64,000 nt of DNA, from the NCBI GenBank assembly GCA_037443705.1, contig JBBINV010000001.1, positions 62,001-126,000 of the forward strand. Direction: 5' to 3'. Source of the DNA: 2-02-FULL-66-14 sp037443705. GTDB lineage: Bacteria; Pseudomonadota; Gammaproteobacteria; Burkholderiales; SG8-39. The position numbers and the translations under genes are program-made. The notes under the pieces were generated by a model. It saw nothing but the letters and a program-made list of their open reading frames with translations, had not been told where the DNA came from and made no database searches. Shown piece after piece: positions 24,689 through 33,002 of this stretch (position 1 is its first letter; each line of letters starts with the position of its first letter).

Positions 24689-25797
24689 GATTTCCCGATC
24701 TGCACCTTCGACTTCGGCCCGAGGCGCAGCTGCCCGCGCGTCACGATGGTCTCCCCTTTCGCGAGACCCTTCGCGACGACGGCCTGCTCGCCCTCGGTGC
24801 GCGCGATTTGAATCCGCCGCACCTGCGCGAGCATGTCCTCGCCCACTACGTACACGTATTGGCCATCGGGCCCCGTCTGCACCGCCTGCGACGGAATCAC
24901 GAGCGCGGACGGCTCCTCGGTCAGCCGCACGCTCACGGTCACGAACTGCCCCGGCCAGAGCGCCGCGGACTCGTTCGGGAATTCGGCCTTGAGCCTGATG
25001 GTGCCCGTGCTCGGATCCACCGCGTTATCGACGAACACGAGCTTGCCGCTCGCCCGGGGCTCGAGCACCTCCACCGCGAGCGGCGCCGCGGCCATGAACC
25101 TGCGGATCTCGGGCAGGTTCTGCTCGGGCACCGCGAAGTTGACGTACACCGGGCGCACCTGGTTGATCACGACGAGGGGATTGGCATCGTTCGCGCGCAC
25201 CATGTTTCCGGCCTGCAGCAGGACCCTGCCGGCCACGCCCTCGAGCGGCGCGCGGATCGTGCAGTACTCGAGATTGAGTTTCGCATTCTCGAGCGCGGCT
25301 TCGGACGCCTTCACCGCCGCTTCCGTGGTTTCGGCGTTGGTGCGGATCTGCGCGTAGGCTTCCTTCGAGACGAAGTTCTTGGCGAGCAGCTCTTCGTAGC
25401 GCCTCGCCTGCGAGCGCGCCTGGTCGCGCGCCGCGCGGTCGCGAAGGGCGTTCGCCTCGGATTGCTTGAGCGCCGCCTCGAACGGCCGCGGGTCGATGCG
25501 AAAGAGCACCTCGTTTCTCGCCACCGCCTGGCCTTCGCGGAAATTCACCGCCACCACCTGCCCGTCCACGCGCGAGCGCACCGCCACCGTGGCGTAGGCC
25601 TCCACGTTCCCGATCGCGCGCAAGCGCACCGGCACGCTTTGCTCGATCACCTGCGCCACCTGCACCAGCACCGCCGGCGGCCCGCCCTTGCCTTTTCTTT
25701 CCCGTGCCTTGCTGTCATTGAGGAAATAGGCCGCGACCGAGCCCGCGATCACGGCAATGACCATCAATGAAACCAGAACCCTGTGCTTCGCAGTCAC
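24685..25797 (-). CDS. RND efflux periplasmic adaptor (membrane fusion protein)
   Basis: A 370-aa adaptor with an N-terminal membrane anchor (VLVSLMVIAVIAGSVAAYFL). A lipoyl-like half-motif follows (IGNVEAYATVAVRSRVDGQVVAV), then an alpha-helical hairpin (residues about 100-165), the second lipoyl half (CTIRAPLEGVAGRVLLQAGN) and a beta-barrel domain. The GTG at 25797 is chosen because it overlaps the lysA stop by 4 nt and gives a correct signal anchor. It links the RND pump to an outer-membrane channel. Sharing an operon with lysA and lptM is probably chance adjacency rather than shared function. Confidence 0.88.
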   Translation of the reverse strand: MTAKHRVLVSLMVIAVIAGSVAAYFLNDSKARERKGKGGPPAVLVQVAQVIEQSVPVRLRAIGNVEAYATVAVRSRVDGQVVAVNFREGQAVARNEVLFRIDPRPFEAALKQSEANALRDRAARDQARSQARRYEELLAKNFVSKEAYAQIRTNAETTEAAVKASEAALENAKLNLEYCTIRAPLEGVAGRVLLQAGNMVRANDANPLVVINQVRPVYVNFAVPEQNLPEIRRFMAAAPLAVEVLEPRASGKLVFVDNAVDPSTGTIRLKAEFPNESAALWPGQFVTVSVRLTEEPSALVIPSQAVQTGPDGQYVYVVGEDMLAQVRRIQIARTEGEQAVVAKGLAKGETIVTRGQLRLGPKSKVQIGKS

Positions 25798-27044
25798 AAC
25801 GGCGGCACCACTTCTGCCGCGTACAGATCCGCAACCCGCTCGCGCGGCCGAACGAGGTGCGGCTGCGCGCCGTCGACCAGCACTTCGGCGGCGCGCGGCC
25901 GAGTGTTGTAGTTCGAGCTCATCGCCATTCCGTAAGCACCCGCGGACATCACGGCGAGGAGATCGCCCGCGCGAGCGGCGAGGCGGCGGCCGTGCGCGAG
26001 GAAGTCGCCGCTCTCGCACACCGGTCCCACCACGTCGTAAACAGCCGCGGGCGCGCCGGATTCCGCTTCGCGCACAGGGCGGATCTCGTGCCACGCTTCG
26101 TAGAGCGCGGGGCGCAGCAGATCGTTCATCGCCGCGTCCACCACGAGGAAGCTCTTTACCTCGCCGGGCTTCACATACTCCACGCGCGTGAGAAGCACGC
26201 CGGCGTTCCCCACGATCGAGCGGCCGGGATCCACGATCAGGGTCTCGCCGCGCATCCCCAGGAATTTCAATGCTTCATGGAGAAAATCCGCGATCGGCGC
26301 CGGATTCTCGTCCTTGTAGCGGATGCCGAAGCCGCCGCCGAGATCGATGTGCGAAAGGCGAATCCCCGCGCGCGCAAGGCGCTCGGCAAGAGCCGCAATG
26401 CGCGCTGCGGCATCCGCGAACGGAGCGGCGCTCGTCAGCTGCGAGCCGATGTGGCAGCCCAGGCCCACGACCTCCGCGTGTGGAAGCGCCGCGGCGCGCG
26501 CGTAGAGGCGCTCGGCCTGCGCGTACGCGATCCCGAACTTCGCTTCTTTCAGGCCGGTGGAGATGTAGGGATGCGTCTTCGGGTCCACGTCCGGGTTGAC
26601 GCGAAACGCTACCGGCGCGCGCAGCCGCATGCGGCGCGCCACGGCCTCCACTCGCTCGAGCTCGGCCTCCGACTCGAGGTTGAGGCAGCGCACGCCTGCC
26701 CGGAGTGCCTGCGCGATCTCGTTCTCGGTCTTGCCGACGCCCGAAAAGAGCGTCTTCGCGGGATCGCCCCCCGCGGCGCGCACGCGTTCCAGCTCGCCGC
26801 CCGAGACGATATCGAACCCGGCGCCCAGGCGCGCGAGCAGCGCGAGCACCGCGAGGTTCGAGTTCGCCTTGACCGAGTACGCCACGAGCGCTCGCCTTCC
26901 TTCGAGCGCAGCGGCGAACGCGCGGTAGCCGGTTTCGATCGCGGCGCGCGAATAGACGTAGCAGGGAGTGCCGAAGCGCCGCGCGATCTCCTCGAGCGGC
27001 ACGCCTTCGGCGCAGAGCCCCCCGTCGCGATAGGTGAACGCCAT
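25794..27044 (-). CDS. lysA: Diaminopimelate decarboxylase
   Basis: PLP-dependent fold-type III enzyme of 416 aa catalysing the last step of lysine synthesis, meso-diaminopimelate to lysine. Visible motifs are VAYSVKANSNLAVL (PLP lysine), the glycine-rich IDLGGGFGIRY phosphate loop and GPVCESGDFLAHGR with the C-terminal active-site cysteine. The N-terminus (MAFTYRDGGLCAEGVPLEEIA) matches betaproteobacterial LysA. It follows lptM with a 9-nt gap, the conserved lptM-lysA order opposite cyaY. Confidence 0.95.
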   Translation of the reverse strand: MAFTYRDGGLCAEGVPLEEIARRFGTPCYVYSRAAIETGYRAFAAALEGRRALVAYSVKANSNLAVLALLARLGAGFDIVSGGELERVRAAGGDPAKTLFSGVGKTENEIAQALRAGVRCLNLESEAELERVEAVARRMRLRAPVAFRVNPDVDPKTHPYISTGLKEAKFGIAYAQAERLYARAAALPHAEVVGLGCHIGSQLTSAAPFADAAARIAALAERLARAGIRLSHIDLGGGFGIRYKDENPAPIADFLHEALKFLGMRGETLIVDPGRSIVGNAGVLLTRVEYVKPGEVKSFLVVDAAMNDLLRPALYEAWHEIRPVREAESGAPAAVYDVVGPVCESGDFLAHGRRLAARAGDLLAVMSAGAYGMAMSSNYNTRPRAAEVLVDGAQPHLVRPRERVADLYAAEVVPPL

Positions 27045-27053
27045 GCCGGGCGG

Positions 27054-27239
27054 CTACGGCTGCTTTTTCTCGCCTTCCGGCTCTTGCGGATACGGAACCG
27101 GCCTGTAGGGCTCGGGCTTCTCGGGCTTCAGCCCCGGGGGCGGCTTGTCCCGAAGGTACAGAGGCCCTTTCTGCCCGCAGCCGGCGGCGAGCAGCAGCAC
27201 GAGCGCGAGGGCGACAATGGCGCGCATTAGAATGGCCAT
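27054..27239 (-). CDS. lptM: LptM-like lipoprotein (YifL family)
   Basis: A 61-aa lipoprotein. The signal peptide ends in lipobox LAAGC, followed by the family hallmark GQKGPLYL directly after the lipidated cysteine and then a proline-rich tail. LptM in E. coli stabilises the LptD/E outer-membrane lipopolysaccharide translocon; the role here is inferred by homology. An internal ATG at 27227 is an alternative start that leaves the signal peptide intact. Its position, divergent from cyaY and ahead of lysA, is the conserved gammaproteobacterial and betaproteobacterial arrangement. Confidence 0.88.
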   Translation of the reverse strand: MAILMRAIVALALVLLLAAGCGQKGPLYLRDKPPPGLKPEKPEPYRPVPYPQEPEGEKKQP

Positions 27240-27259
27240 GTTAGCAGGAACCCCCCGGC

Positions 27260-27583
27260 ATGACCGAGAGCGAATTCGAGGCGCTGGCCGATTCCGCGAT
27301 CACGACGCTCGAGCGCGCGCTCGAGGCGAGCGGCGTGGAGGCCGACCTCGAGCCGAAAGCCGGTGGCGTGCTCGAGATCACGTTCGAAAACGGCACCAAG
27401 ATGGTGGTGAACCGCCACAACGCGGCGCGCGAGATCTGGGTCGCGGCGAAATCCGGGGGCTTTCACTTCCGCCACGACGGCGTGGCCTGGCGCGACACGC
27501 GCGACGGGAGCGAGCTCTTCGCGGCGCTCTCGAAGCTCGTGTCTCAGCAGTCGGGGACGCCCGTCGTGCTGGGTAAGGTCTAG
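27260..27583 (+). CDS. cyaY: Iron-sulfur cluster assembly protein CyaY (frataxin)
   Basis: Bacterial frataxin of 107 aa, an acidic regulator and iron donor for cysteine desulfurase in Fe-S cluster assembly. The frataxin fold is recognisable: an acidic first helix (ESEFEALADSAITTLERALE), the beta-sheet segment VLEITFENGTKMVVNRHNAAREIWVAAKSGGFHF and the final helix. Only about 20 nt separate its start from that of lptM, so the two promoters must overlap the genes. Its stop overlaps the stop of the convergent penicillin-binding protein gene. Confidence 0.95.
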   Translation: MTESEFEALADSAITTLERALEASGVEADLEPKAGGVLEITFENGTKMVVNRHNAAREIWVAAKSGGFHFRHDGVAWRDTRDGSELFAALSKLVSQQSGTPVVLGKV

Positions 27584-29901
27584 GTACCGGGAGGCGGCGC
27601 GAAAGCGCCGCGGTCGGCGCCGGGCGCGGCACCGGGCAGGGCCCCGGGCGGACCGGGCTCGGGCGGCAGGAATTCCTTGTAGAAGAACTCGTGGTCGCGC
27701 CCGCTCTGCGGCGCGGCCGGATCGGCTACGGTGCGCGCCGAGACCACGCCGGGCGGTGCGCGGCGCGGCTCCTCGGGCACGCCCTTCAGCGCTTTCGCCA
27801 TGTACTCGATCCAGATCGGCAGCGCGACCTGGCCACCGGTCTGATTGCGGCCGAGGGACTTGGGCTGGTCGAAGCCGACCCAGGCGATGCCGACGAGTCC
27901 CGGCTGGTACCCGCAGAACCAGGCGTCCACGAAATCGTTGGTGGTGCCGGTCTTCCCGGCGAGGTCGCCGCGCCCGAGCTTGCCGGCGCGCGCCGCCGTG
28001 CCGTAGCGCACGACGTCCTGCATCATCGAGTCCATGATGAAGGCGTTGCGCGCGTCGATCGCGCGCAGCGCCTCGTCGCCTGCCTTCTGCGGCTGCGCCA
28101 CCCCGAGCGGGTTGCCGCGGTCGTCCACGATCCGCTGGATGAAGTAGGGCTGGATGAGGTAGCCGCCGTTCGCGAAAACGCTGTAGGCGCGCGCCATCTG
28201 GAGCGGCGTGACCGATCCCGCCCCTAGCGCGAGCGTAAGGTACGGCGGCTGGCGCTCGGCTTGGAACCCGAAACGGGTGACGTAGTCCTGCGCGTATTTC
28301 GGCCCGATGTCCTGCAGGATCCGGATCGAGACCATGTTCTTGGATTTCGCGAGCGCGGTGCGCATGCTGAGCGGTCCCTCGAACTTGCCGTCGTAGTTTT
28401 TCGGCTCCCAGCGCTGGCTTCCGGTCACCTCGGCCTCGACCACGATCGGCTCGTCCGGGATCACGGTGGCCGGCGTGAAGCCTTTTTCGAGCGACGCCGA
28501 GTAGATGAACGGCTTGAAGGACGACCCCGGCTGGCGCCAGGCCTGCGTCGCGTGGTTGAAGCGGTTGCGCCAGAAATCGAACCCGCCCACGAGCGCGCGC
28601 ACCGCGCCGTCCTGGGGATCGAGCGCGACGAACGCGGCCTCGACCTCGGGCAGCTGCGCGATCTGCCAGTGGCCCTTCTCGTCGCGCTGCGCACGAACGA
28701 TCGCGCCGCGCCGGATGCGCCGGGCGGGTGGCGTCTTTTCTTCCAGCGCGCGCGCGGCGAACTTGAGTCCCTCCGCCTTCACCGTGATCGACTCGCCGGT
28801 GCGCAGCGCCGCGCGCACCTCTTTCGGGCTCGCGGCCAGCACGAGCGCCGCGCGCAGGTCGTCCACGTCGAAGTGCTCGGCGAGCGCTTCCTCGAAATCC
28901 TCCTCGCCCGCGCCCTCGGGGAGCTCGGCGAACGCTTCCGGCCCGCGGTAGCCGTGGCGGCGGTCGTAATCGAGCACCCCTCGCCGGAGCGCCTCGTAGG
29001 CGGCCTCCTGGTCGGCCTTGCGGATGGTGGTGTAGACCCGGAAGCCGCGCGTGTAGACCTCGTCCGGATATTGTTGGTAGATCGCCTGGCGCACCATCTC
29101 GGCCACGTGCTCGCCGTGGACCGGGTACTCGCTTTGCTCACGCTTGACTTGGAGCGGGGCCTTGAGCGCTTCGGCGTACTGGCGCTCGTCGATCTGCCCG
29201 AGCTCCCTCATGCGCCGCAACACGTACTGCTGGCGCTGGCGGGAGCGTTGCAGATTCGCAACAGGGTTATAAGCCGAAGGAGCCTTCGGCAAACCCGCCA
29301 GCACAGCGGCTTCGGCAAGCGTCAGCCGCTCGAGCGACTTGCCGAAGTAGACCTGCGCCGCCGCCGCGAAGCCGTAGGCGCGCTGGCCGAGGTAGATGTG
29401 ATTGACGTAGAGCTCGAGGATCTGGTCCTTCGCGAGGCTGTGCTCGATCTTGAATGCGAGGAGCGCTTCATACAGCTTTCGCGTGAGCGTCTTTTCCGAG
29501 GACAGGAAGAAGTTGCGCGCGACCTGCATCGTGATCGTGCTCGCCCCCTGGCGCCTGCCTCCGGACACCAGGTTCGCGTAGGCCGCGCGCAGGACACCCA
29601 CATAGTCGATCCCGGTGTGCTGGTAGAAACGCTCGTCCTCTGCGGCGAGGATCGCCGACTTGAGCAGCGGGGGCACCTGCTTGATCGAGATCACCGAGCG
29701 GCGCTCTTCCCCGAACTCGCCGATCAGCGCGCCCTCGACCGTGTAGACGCGCAGCGGAATCTTCGGCTGGTAGTCGGTCAGCGCCTCGAGCGACGGCAGG
29801 TTGGGATAAGCGAGCAGCACGACGAGCAGCACGAGCGCAGCGGCGACGGCGGCAAGACCCGCCGCAAGGGCCAGCGGAAACAGAAGAAAACGTAGCCACA
29901 T
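27580..29901 (-). CDS. mrcA: Penicillin-binding protein 1A (bifunctional transglycosylase/transpeptidase)
   Basis: Class A PBP of 773 aa. An N-terminal membrane anchor is followed by the GT51 glycosyltransferase domain (AAEDERFYQHTGIDY with the catalytic Glu; GASTITMQVARNFF) and the transpeptidase domain with SxxK (GSSFKPFIYSA), SKN and KTGTTNDF. It polymerises and cross-links peptidoglycan in the periplasm. The ATG at 29901 is preceded in frame by TTG at 29904; ATG is preferred. It is divergent from pilM, the conserved ponA-pilM arrangement of proteobacteria, with a good promoter upstream. Confidence 0.94.
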   Translation of the reverse strand: MWLRFLLFPLALAAGLAAVAAALVLLVVLLAYPNLPSLEALTDYQPKIPLRVYTVEGALIGEFGEERRSVISIKQVPPLLKSAILAAEDERFYQHTGIDYVGVLRAAYANLVSGGRRQGASTITMQVARNFFLSSEKTLTRKLYEALLAFKIEHSLAKDQILELYVNHIYLGQRAYGFAAAAQVYFGKSLERLTLAEAAVLAGLPKAPSAYNPVANLQRSRQRQQYVLRRMRELGQIDERQYAEALKAPLQVKREQSEYPVHGEHVAEMVRQAIYQQYPDEVYTRGFRVYTTIRKADQEAAYEALRRGVLDYDRRHGYRGPEAFAELPEGAGEEDFEEALAEHFDVDDLRAALVLAASPKEVRAALRTGESITVKAEGLKFAARALEEKTPPARRIRRGAIVRAQRDEKGHWQIAQLPEVEAAFVALDPQDGAVRALVGGFDFWRNRFNHATQAWRQPGSSFKPFIYSASLEKGFTPATVIPDEPIVVEAEVTGSQRWEPKNYDGKFEGPLSMRTALAKSKNMVSIRILQDIGPKYAQDYVTRFGFQAERQPPYLTLALGAGSVTPLQMARAYSVFANGGYLIQPYFIQRIVDDRGNPLGVAQPQKAGDEALRAIDARNAFIMDSMMQDVVRYGTAARAGKLGRGDLAGKTGTTNDFVDAWFCGYQPGLVGIAWVGFDQPKSLGRNQTGGQVALPIWIEYMAKALKGVPEEPRRAPPGVVSARTVADPAAPQSGRDHEFFYKEFLPPEPGPPGALPGAAPGADRGAFAPPPGT

Positions 29902-29968
29902 CAAAGGTATTAGACCTCTGCGGCGCTTCTACCGGGTACGGAGTTGCACGGGGCGGGAGAACGGGGGC

Positions 29969-29996
29969 ATTATAGCCCTCCCCCGGTTGTGAACAA
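29969..29996 (-). promoter_or_regulatory. Sigma-70-like promoter for mrcA
   Basis: On the minus strand there is a perfect TATAAT (29974-29969) preceded by TTGTTC (29996-29991) at 16-bp spacing. It points toward the penicillin-binding protein gene, whose start is about 60 nt downstream of the predicted transcript start. It is one of the few AT-rich spots in the divergent mrcA/pilM gap. Confidence 0.6.
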
Positions 29997-30017
29997 TTTG
30001 CTAGACACTCGTGGGGG

Positions 30018-30046
30018 TTGTTGCTAGCATTTAACGCGGATTCTAT
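30018..30046 (+). promoter_or_regulatory. Possible sigma-70-like promoter for pilM
   Basis: TTGTTG (30018-30023), a 17-bp spacer, then TTCTAT (30041-30046), directed toward pilM about 75 nt downstream. The match to consensus is moderate. It lies in the AT-richer part of the mrcA/pilM gap and does not overlap the mrcA promoter. Confidence 0.4.
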
Positions 30047-30123
30047 GTATCGCGCCTAAAAGGCAGATACCTAAGGGAAATCGGCGGGGACAAAGGGGTC
30101 GGGACCAAGGCGGAGAGAAGGGG

Positions 30124-31200
30124 ATGGAATTCGACATCTTCAAGCCGAAGGCACCGCCGTTGTTCGGGCTGGACATCAGCTCGTCCTCCGTCAAGATGCT
30201 CGAGATCGTGGAGGCGGGAAAGGGCGCCTACCAGGTCGAGCGTTACACCATCGAGCCGCTGCCGCGCGATGCCGTGGTCGACGGCAACATCAACAACCTC
30301 GAGGCCGTTGCCGAGGCCGTCAAGCGTGGTCACAAGCGCCTCGCCACGCGCACCAAGCATGTCGCCATGGCGGTGCCCTCGGGCGCCGTGATCACCAAGA
30401 AAATCATCGTCGCCGCCGGATTGCGCGAGGAGGAGCTTGAGGTCCAGGTGGAAACCGAGGCGAACCAGTACATCCCGTTCGCGCTCGAGGAGGTGAACCT
30501 CGATTTCCAGGTGGTCGGGCCTTCGCCCGCCAATCCCGAGGAGCAGGAGGTGCTGATCGCCGCGACGCGCAAGGAAAAGGTCGAGGACCGCGTGGCGGTG
30601 GCCGAGTCCGCGGGCCTGAAGGCGATCGTGATGGACGTAGAGTCCTACGCTCAGATGTCGGCGCTCGGGCTGGTGGTGCACCAGCTGCCGAGCGCGGGCA
30701 AGGACCAGAACATCGCGGTGGTCGACGTCGGCGCAAACGTCATGAACGTGAGCGTGCTCCGCAACGAGCAGTCGGTGTACACGCGCGAGCAGGCCTTCGG
30801 TGGCAACCAGCTTACCCAGGACATCACCAGCCGCTACGGCATGAGCCCGGAGGAGGCCGAGAACGCGAAGCGCTCGGGCGGGCTCCCCGATGATTTCGAG
30901 GCCGAGGTGCTGCGCCCGTTCATGGAGAACCTCTCGATGGAGGTGCAGCGCGCGCTCCAGTTCTTCTTCACCTCGACCTCCTATAGCCAGGTCGACCACA
31001 TTCTGCTCGCCGGCGGCTCGGCGGTGATTCCGGGCCTGGACGAGGTGGTGCACACGCGCACCCAGGTGCCGACGCTCGTGGCGAATCCCTTTGCGGCGAT
31101 GAAAAACTCGCCGCGCATCCAGCTCAAGCGCCTGATGCAGGACGCGCCCTCGCTCATCGTGGCGTGCGGCCTCGCCATGCGGCGCTTCGACCCGGTATGA
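30124..31200 (+). CDS. pilM: Type IV pilus assembly protein PilM
   Basis: Actin-like cytoplasmic ATPase of 358 aa that starts the PilMNOP inner-membrane platform of the type IV pilus. The N-terminal FDIFKPKAPPLFGLDISSSSVKMLEI is the PilM signature; the phosphate-binding strands GLDISSSSVK and VVDVGANVMNVSVL and the late LLAGGSAVIPGL complete the actin/FtsA fold. PilM binds the N-terminal tail of PilN (motif INLLPHR), which is present in the next gene. A GAAGGGG ribosome-binding site precedes the ATG. The stop overlaps the pilN start by 4 nt. Confidence 0.95.
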   Translation: MEFDIFKPKAPPLFGLDISSSSVKMLEIVEAGKGAYQVERYTIEPLPRDAVVDGNINNLEAVAEAVKRGHKRLATRTKHVAMAVPSGAVITKKIIVAAGLREEELEVQVETEANQYIPFALEEVNLDFQVVGPSPANPEEQEVLIAATRKEKVEDRVAVAESAGLKAIVMDVESYAQMSALGLVVHQLPSAGKDQNIAVVDVGANVMNVSVLRNEQSVYTREQAFGGNQLTQDITSRYGMSPEEAENAKRSGGLPDDFEAEVLRPFMENLSMEVQRALQFFFTSTSYSQVDHILLAGGSAVIPGLDEVVHTRTQVPTLVANPFAAMKNSPRIQLKRLMQDAPSLIVACGLAMRRFDPV

Positions 31201-31805
31201 GCGTCCGGATTAACCTCCTGCCGCACCGCGAGGAGCGGCGCAAGCTCGCGCGCAAGCAGTTCGGCATCGTCGCCGGCCTCACGGCCGCGCTCGGGCTGGC
31301 GATCGTCGGCGTGGTGCACTTCTATTTCGCGAACCTGATCGAGGTGCAGGCCGACCGCAACAAGTTCCTGAAGGGCGAGATCGCCAAGCTCGACAAGGAA
31401 ATCGACGAGATCAAGAAGCTGAAGGACGAGATCGCGGCGCTGCTCGCCCGCAAGCAGGTGATCGAGACGCTGCAGACCGACCGCGCGCAGACCGTGCACC
31501 TGCTGGACGAGCTGGTGCGCCGCACGCCCGAGGGCGTGTACCTGAGGGCGTTCAAGCAGCAGGGGCTCAAGGTCAACGTGCTGGGCTACGCGCAGTCGAA
31601 CGCGCGCGTCTCCACGATGATGCGCAACATCGAGTCCTCGCCCTGGCTCGAGAACCCCTCGCTCGTCGAGATCCGCTCCGCCGTGGTGGACAAGAAGCGG
31701 GTCTCGGATTTCAACCTGAATTTCGCGCTCAAGCGCACGCAGCCGCCCGCCGACAAGGGCGCGCCGGCCAAGGGGCCCGCCAAGCCCGCCGCGAAGAAGG
31801 GCTAG
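31197..31805 (+). CDS. pilN: Type IV pilus assembly protein PilN
   Basis: Bitopic inner-membrane protein of 202 aa. The cytoplasmic tail holds the PilM-binding motif INLLPHREERR (residues 5-15). One membrane span follows (about residues 22-44), then a coiled-coil stretch (KGEIAKLDKEIDEIKKLKDE) and a periplasmic ferredoxin-like domain that pairs with PilO. The ATG at 31197 overlaps the pilM stop. The C-terminal Pro/Lys/Ala-rich tail (residues about 180-202) is unusual but common in GC-rich genomes. Confidence 0.94.
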   Translation: MSVRINLLPHREERRKLARKQFGIVAGLTAALGLAIVGVVHFYFANLIEVQADRNKFLKGEIAKLDKEIDEIKKLKDEIAALLARKQVIETLQTDRAQTVHLLDELVRRTPEGVYLRAFKQQGLKVNVLGYAQSNARVSTMMRNIESSPWLENPSLVEIRSAVVDKKRVSDFNLNFALKRTQPPADKGAPAKGPAKPAAKKG

Positions 31806-31809
31806 CGCC

Positions 31810-32472
31810 ATGGCGATCAACCTCAATCAGTACCTCGAGGAATTCAAGAACCTCAATCCGAAGGATCCGGGCACCTGGCCGCTCATCCCGAAGCTCGCTG
31901 CGCTGGTGGCCATACTCGCCGTGATACCGGTAGGCGGGTACTTCGCCGACTGGCAGGCGCAGATCGAGGACCTCGAGAAGGGCCGCCGCGACGAGGCGAA
32001 GCTGAAGGACGATTACCTCAACAAGAAGAAGCAGGCCGTGAACCTCGACCTGCACAAGCAGCAGCTGCGCGAGATCGACACCCAGTTCGGCGCGCTGCTC
32101 AAGCAGTTGCCGAACCGCTCGCAGATGGACGCGCTCCTCGTGGACATCAACCAGGCGGGTCTCGGGCGGGGCTTGCAGTTCGAGCTGTTCAAGCCGGCGG
32201 CGTCCGAGCTCAGGCGCGAGTTCTACGCCGAGCTTCCGATCGAGCTGAGGGTGATCGGCACCTATCACGACATGGGCGCGTTCGCGAGCGACGTCGGGCA
32301 GCTGCCGCGGATCGTGACGCTGAACGACGTCTCGATGGCGGTGCAGAAGGACGGCATGCTCGTCATGGAGGCCAAGGCGCGCACGTTCCGCTATCTCGAC
32401 GAGGAGGAGGTCGCGGCGCAGCGCAAGGCGCAGAAGGGCCCGGCGAAGGGCGCCAAGGCGGCGAAGAAATGA
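31810..32472 (+). CDS. pilO: Type IV pilus assembly protein PilO
   Basis: A 220-aa inner-membrane protein, partner of PilN. A short cytoplasmic segment beginning INLNQYLEEFKNLNPKDPGTWP is followed by a membrane span (about residues 28-48), a coiled coil (residues 50-85) and the periplasmic domain (LIDINQ-type segment, then LPIELRVIGTYHDMGAFASDVGQLPRIVTL), which matches PilO. The stop overlaps the pilP start by 4 nt. Confidence 0.94.
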   Translation: MAINLNQYLEEFKNLNPKDPGTWPLIPKLAALVAILAVIPVGGYFADWQAQIEDLEKGRRDEAKLKDDYLNKKKQAVNLDLHKQQLREIDTQFGALLKQLPNRSQMDALLVDINQAGLGRGLQFELFKPAASELRREFYAELPIELRVIGTYHDMGAFASDVGQLPRIVTLNDVSMAVQKDGMLVMEAKARTFRYLDEEEVAAQRKAQKGPAKGAKAAKK

Positions 32473-33002
32473 GGAAGAGCGTTCTCATCGCGGGTGCGCT
32501 GCTCGTCTCGGCGTGCGGCGGCGACCAGTTCGGCGACCTGAAGCAGGAGCTCGCGCAGCTCACCAAGGACCTGCGCGGCCGGGTGGAGCCCCTGCCGCAG
32601 GTGAAGACCTACGAGCCGGTGCCCTACAAGGGCGAGGGCGAGGTCGACCCGTTCCGGCCCGAGCGCATCGTCGTCGCGCAGGCGGGCGCGGCTGCGACCA
32701 GCCCCGGCTCCTCCGCGCGAATCCAGAAAGAGCGCGATCGCGCCAAGGAACCGCTCGAGGCGTTCCCGCTGGAATCGATCCTCATGGTGGGGACGCTCAC
32801 GCAGAACAAGGAAACCTTCGCCCTGGTGAAGGCGGGAACGAATCTCTACCGGGTCCGGAAGGGCAACTACATGGGCCAGAACTTCGGCGTCATCACGGCG
32901 ATCGACGACACGCAAATCAGCCTGAAGGAACTGATCCAGGACAGCGGCGGCGACTGGGTCGAACGCACCAGCGCGCTGCAGCTGCAGGAGGCGAAAAAAT
33001 GA
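32469..33002 (+). CDS. pilP: Type IV pilus assembly lipoprotein PilP
   Basis: A 177-aa lipoprotein with lipobox VSAC (Cys at residue 17) and then the PilP core. An N-terminal extended stretch (VEPLPQVKTYEPVPYKGEGEVDPFRP) threads along PilN/PilO. A beta-sandwich domain (LESILMVGTLTQNKETFALVKAGTNLYRVRKGNYMGQNFG) contacts the secretin PilQ. It bridges the inner-membrane platform to the outer-membrane pore. The stop overlaps the pilQ start by 4 nt. Confidence 0.94.
   Translation: MRKSVLIAGALLVSACGGDQFGDLKQELAQLTKDLRGRVEPLPQVKTYEPVPYKGEGEVDPFRPERIVVAQAGAAATSPGSSARIQKERDRAKEPLEAFPLESILMVGTLTQNKETFALVKAGTNLYRVRKGNYMGQNFGVITAIDDTQISLKELIQDSGGDWVERTSALQLQEAKK

Noticed and set aside
23108..24811. 567-codon plus-strand frame opposite the RND permease
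   Set aside because: Shadow of the pump gene; charged, low-complexity product and no ribosome-binding site.
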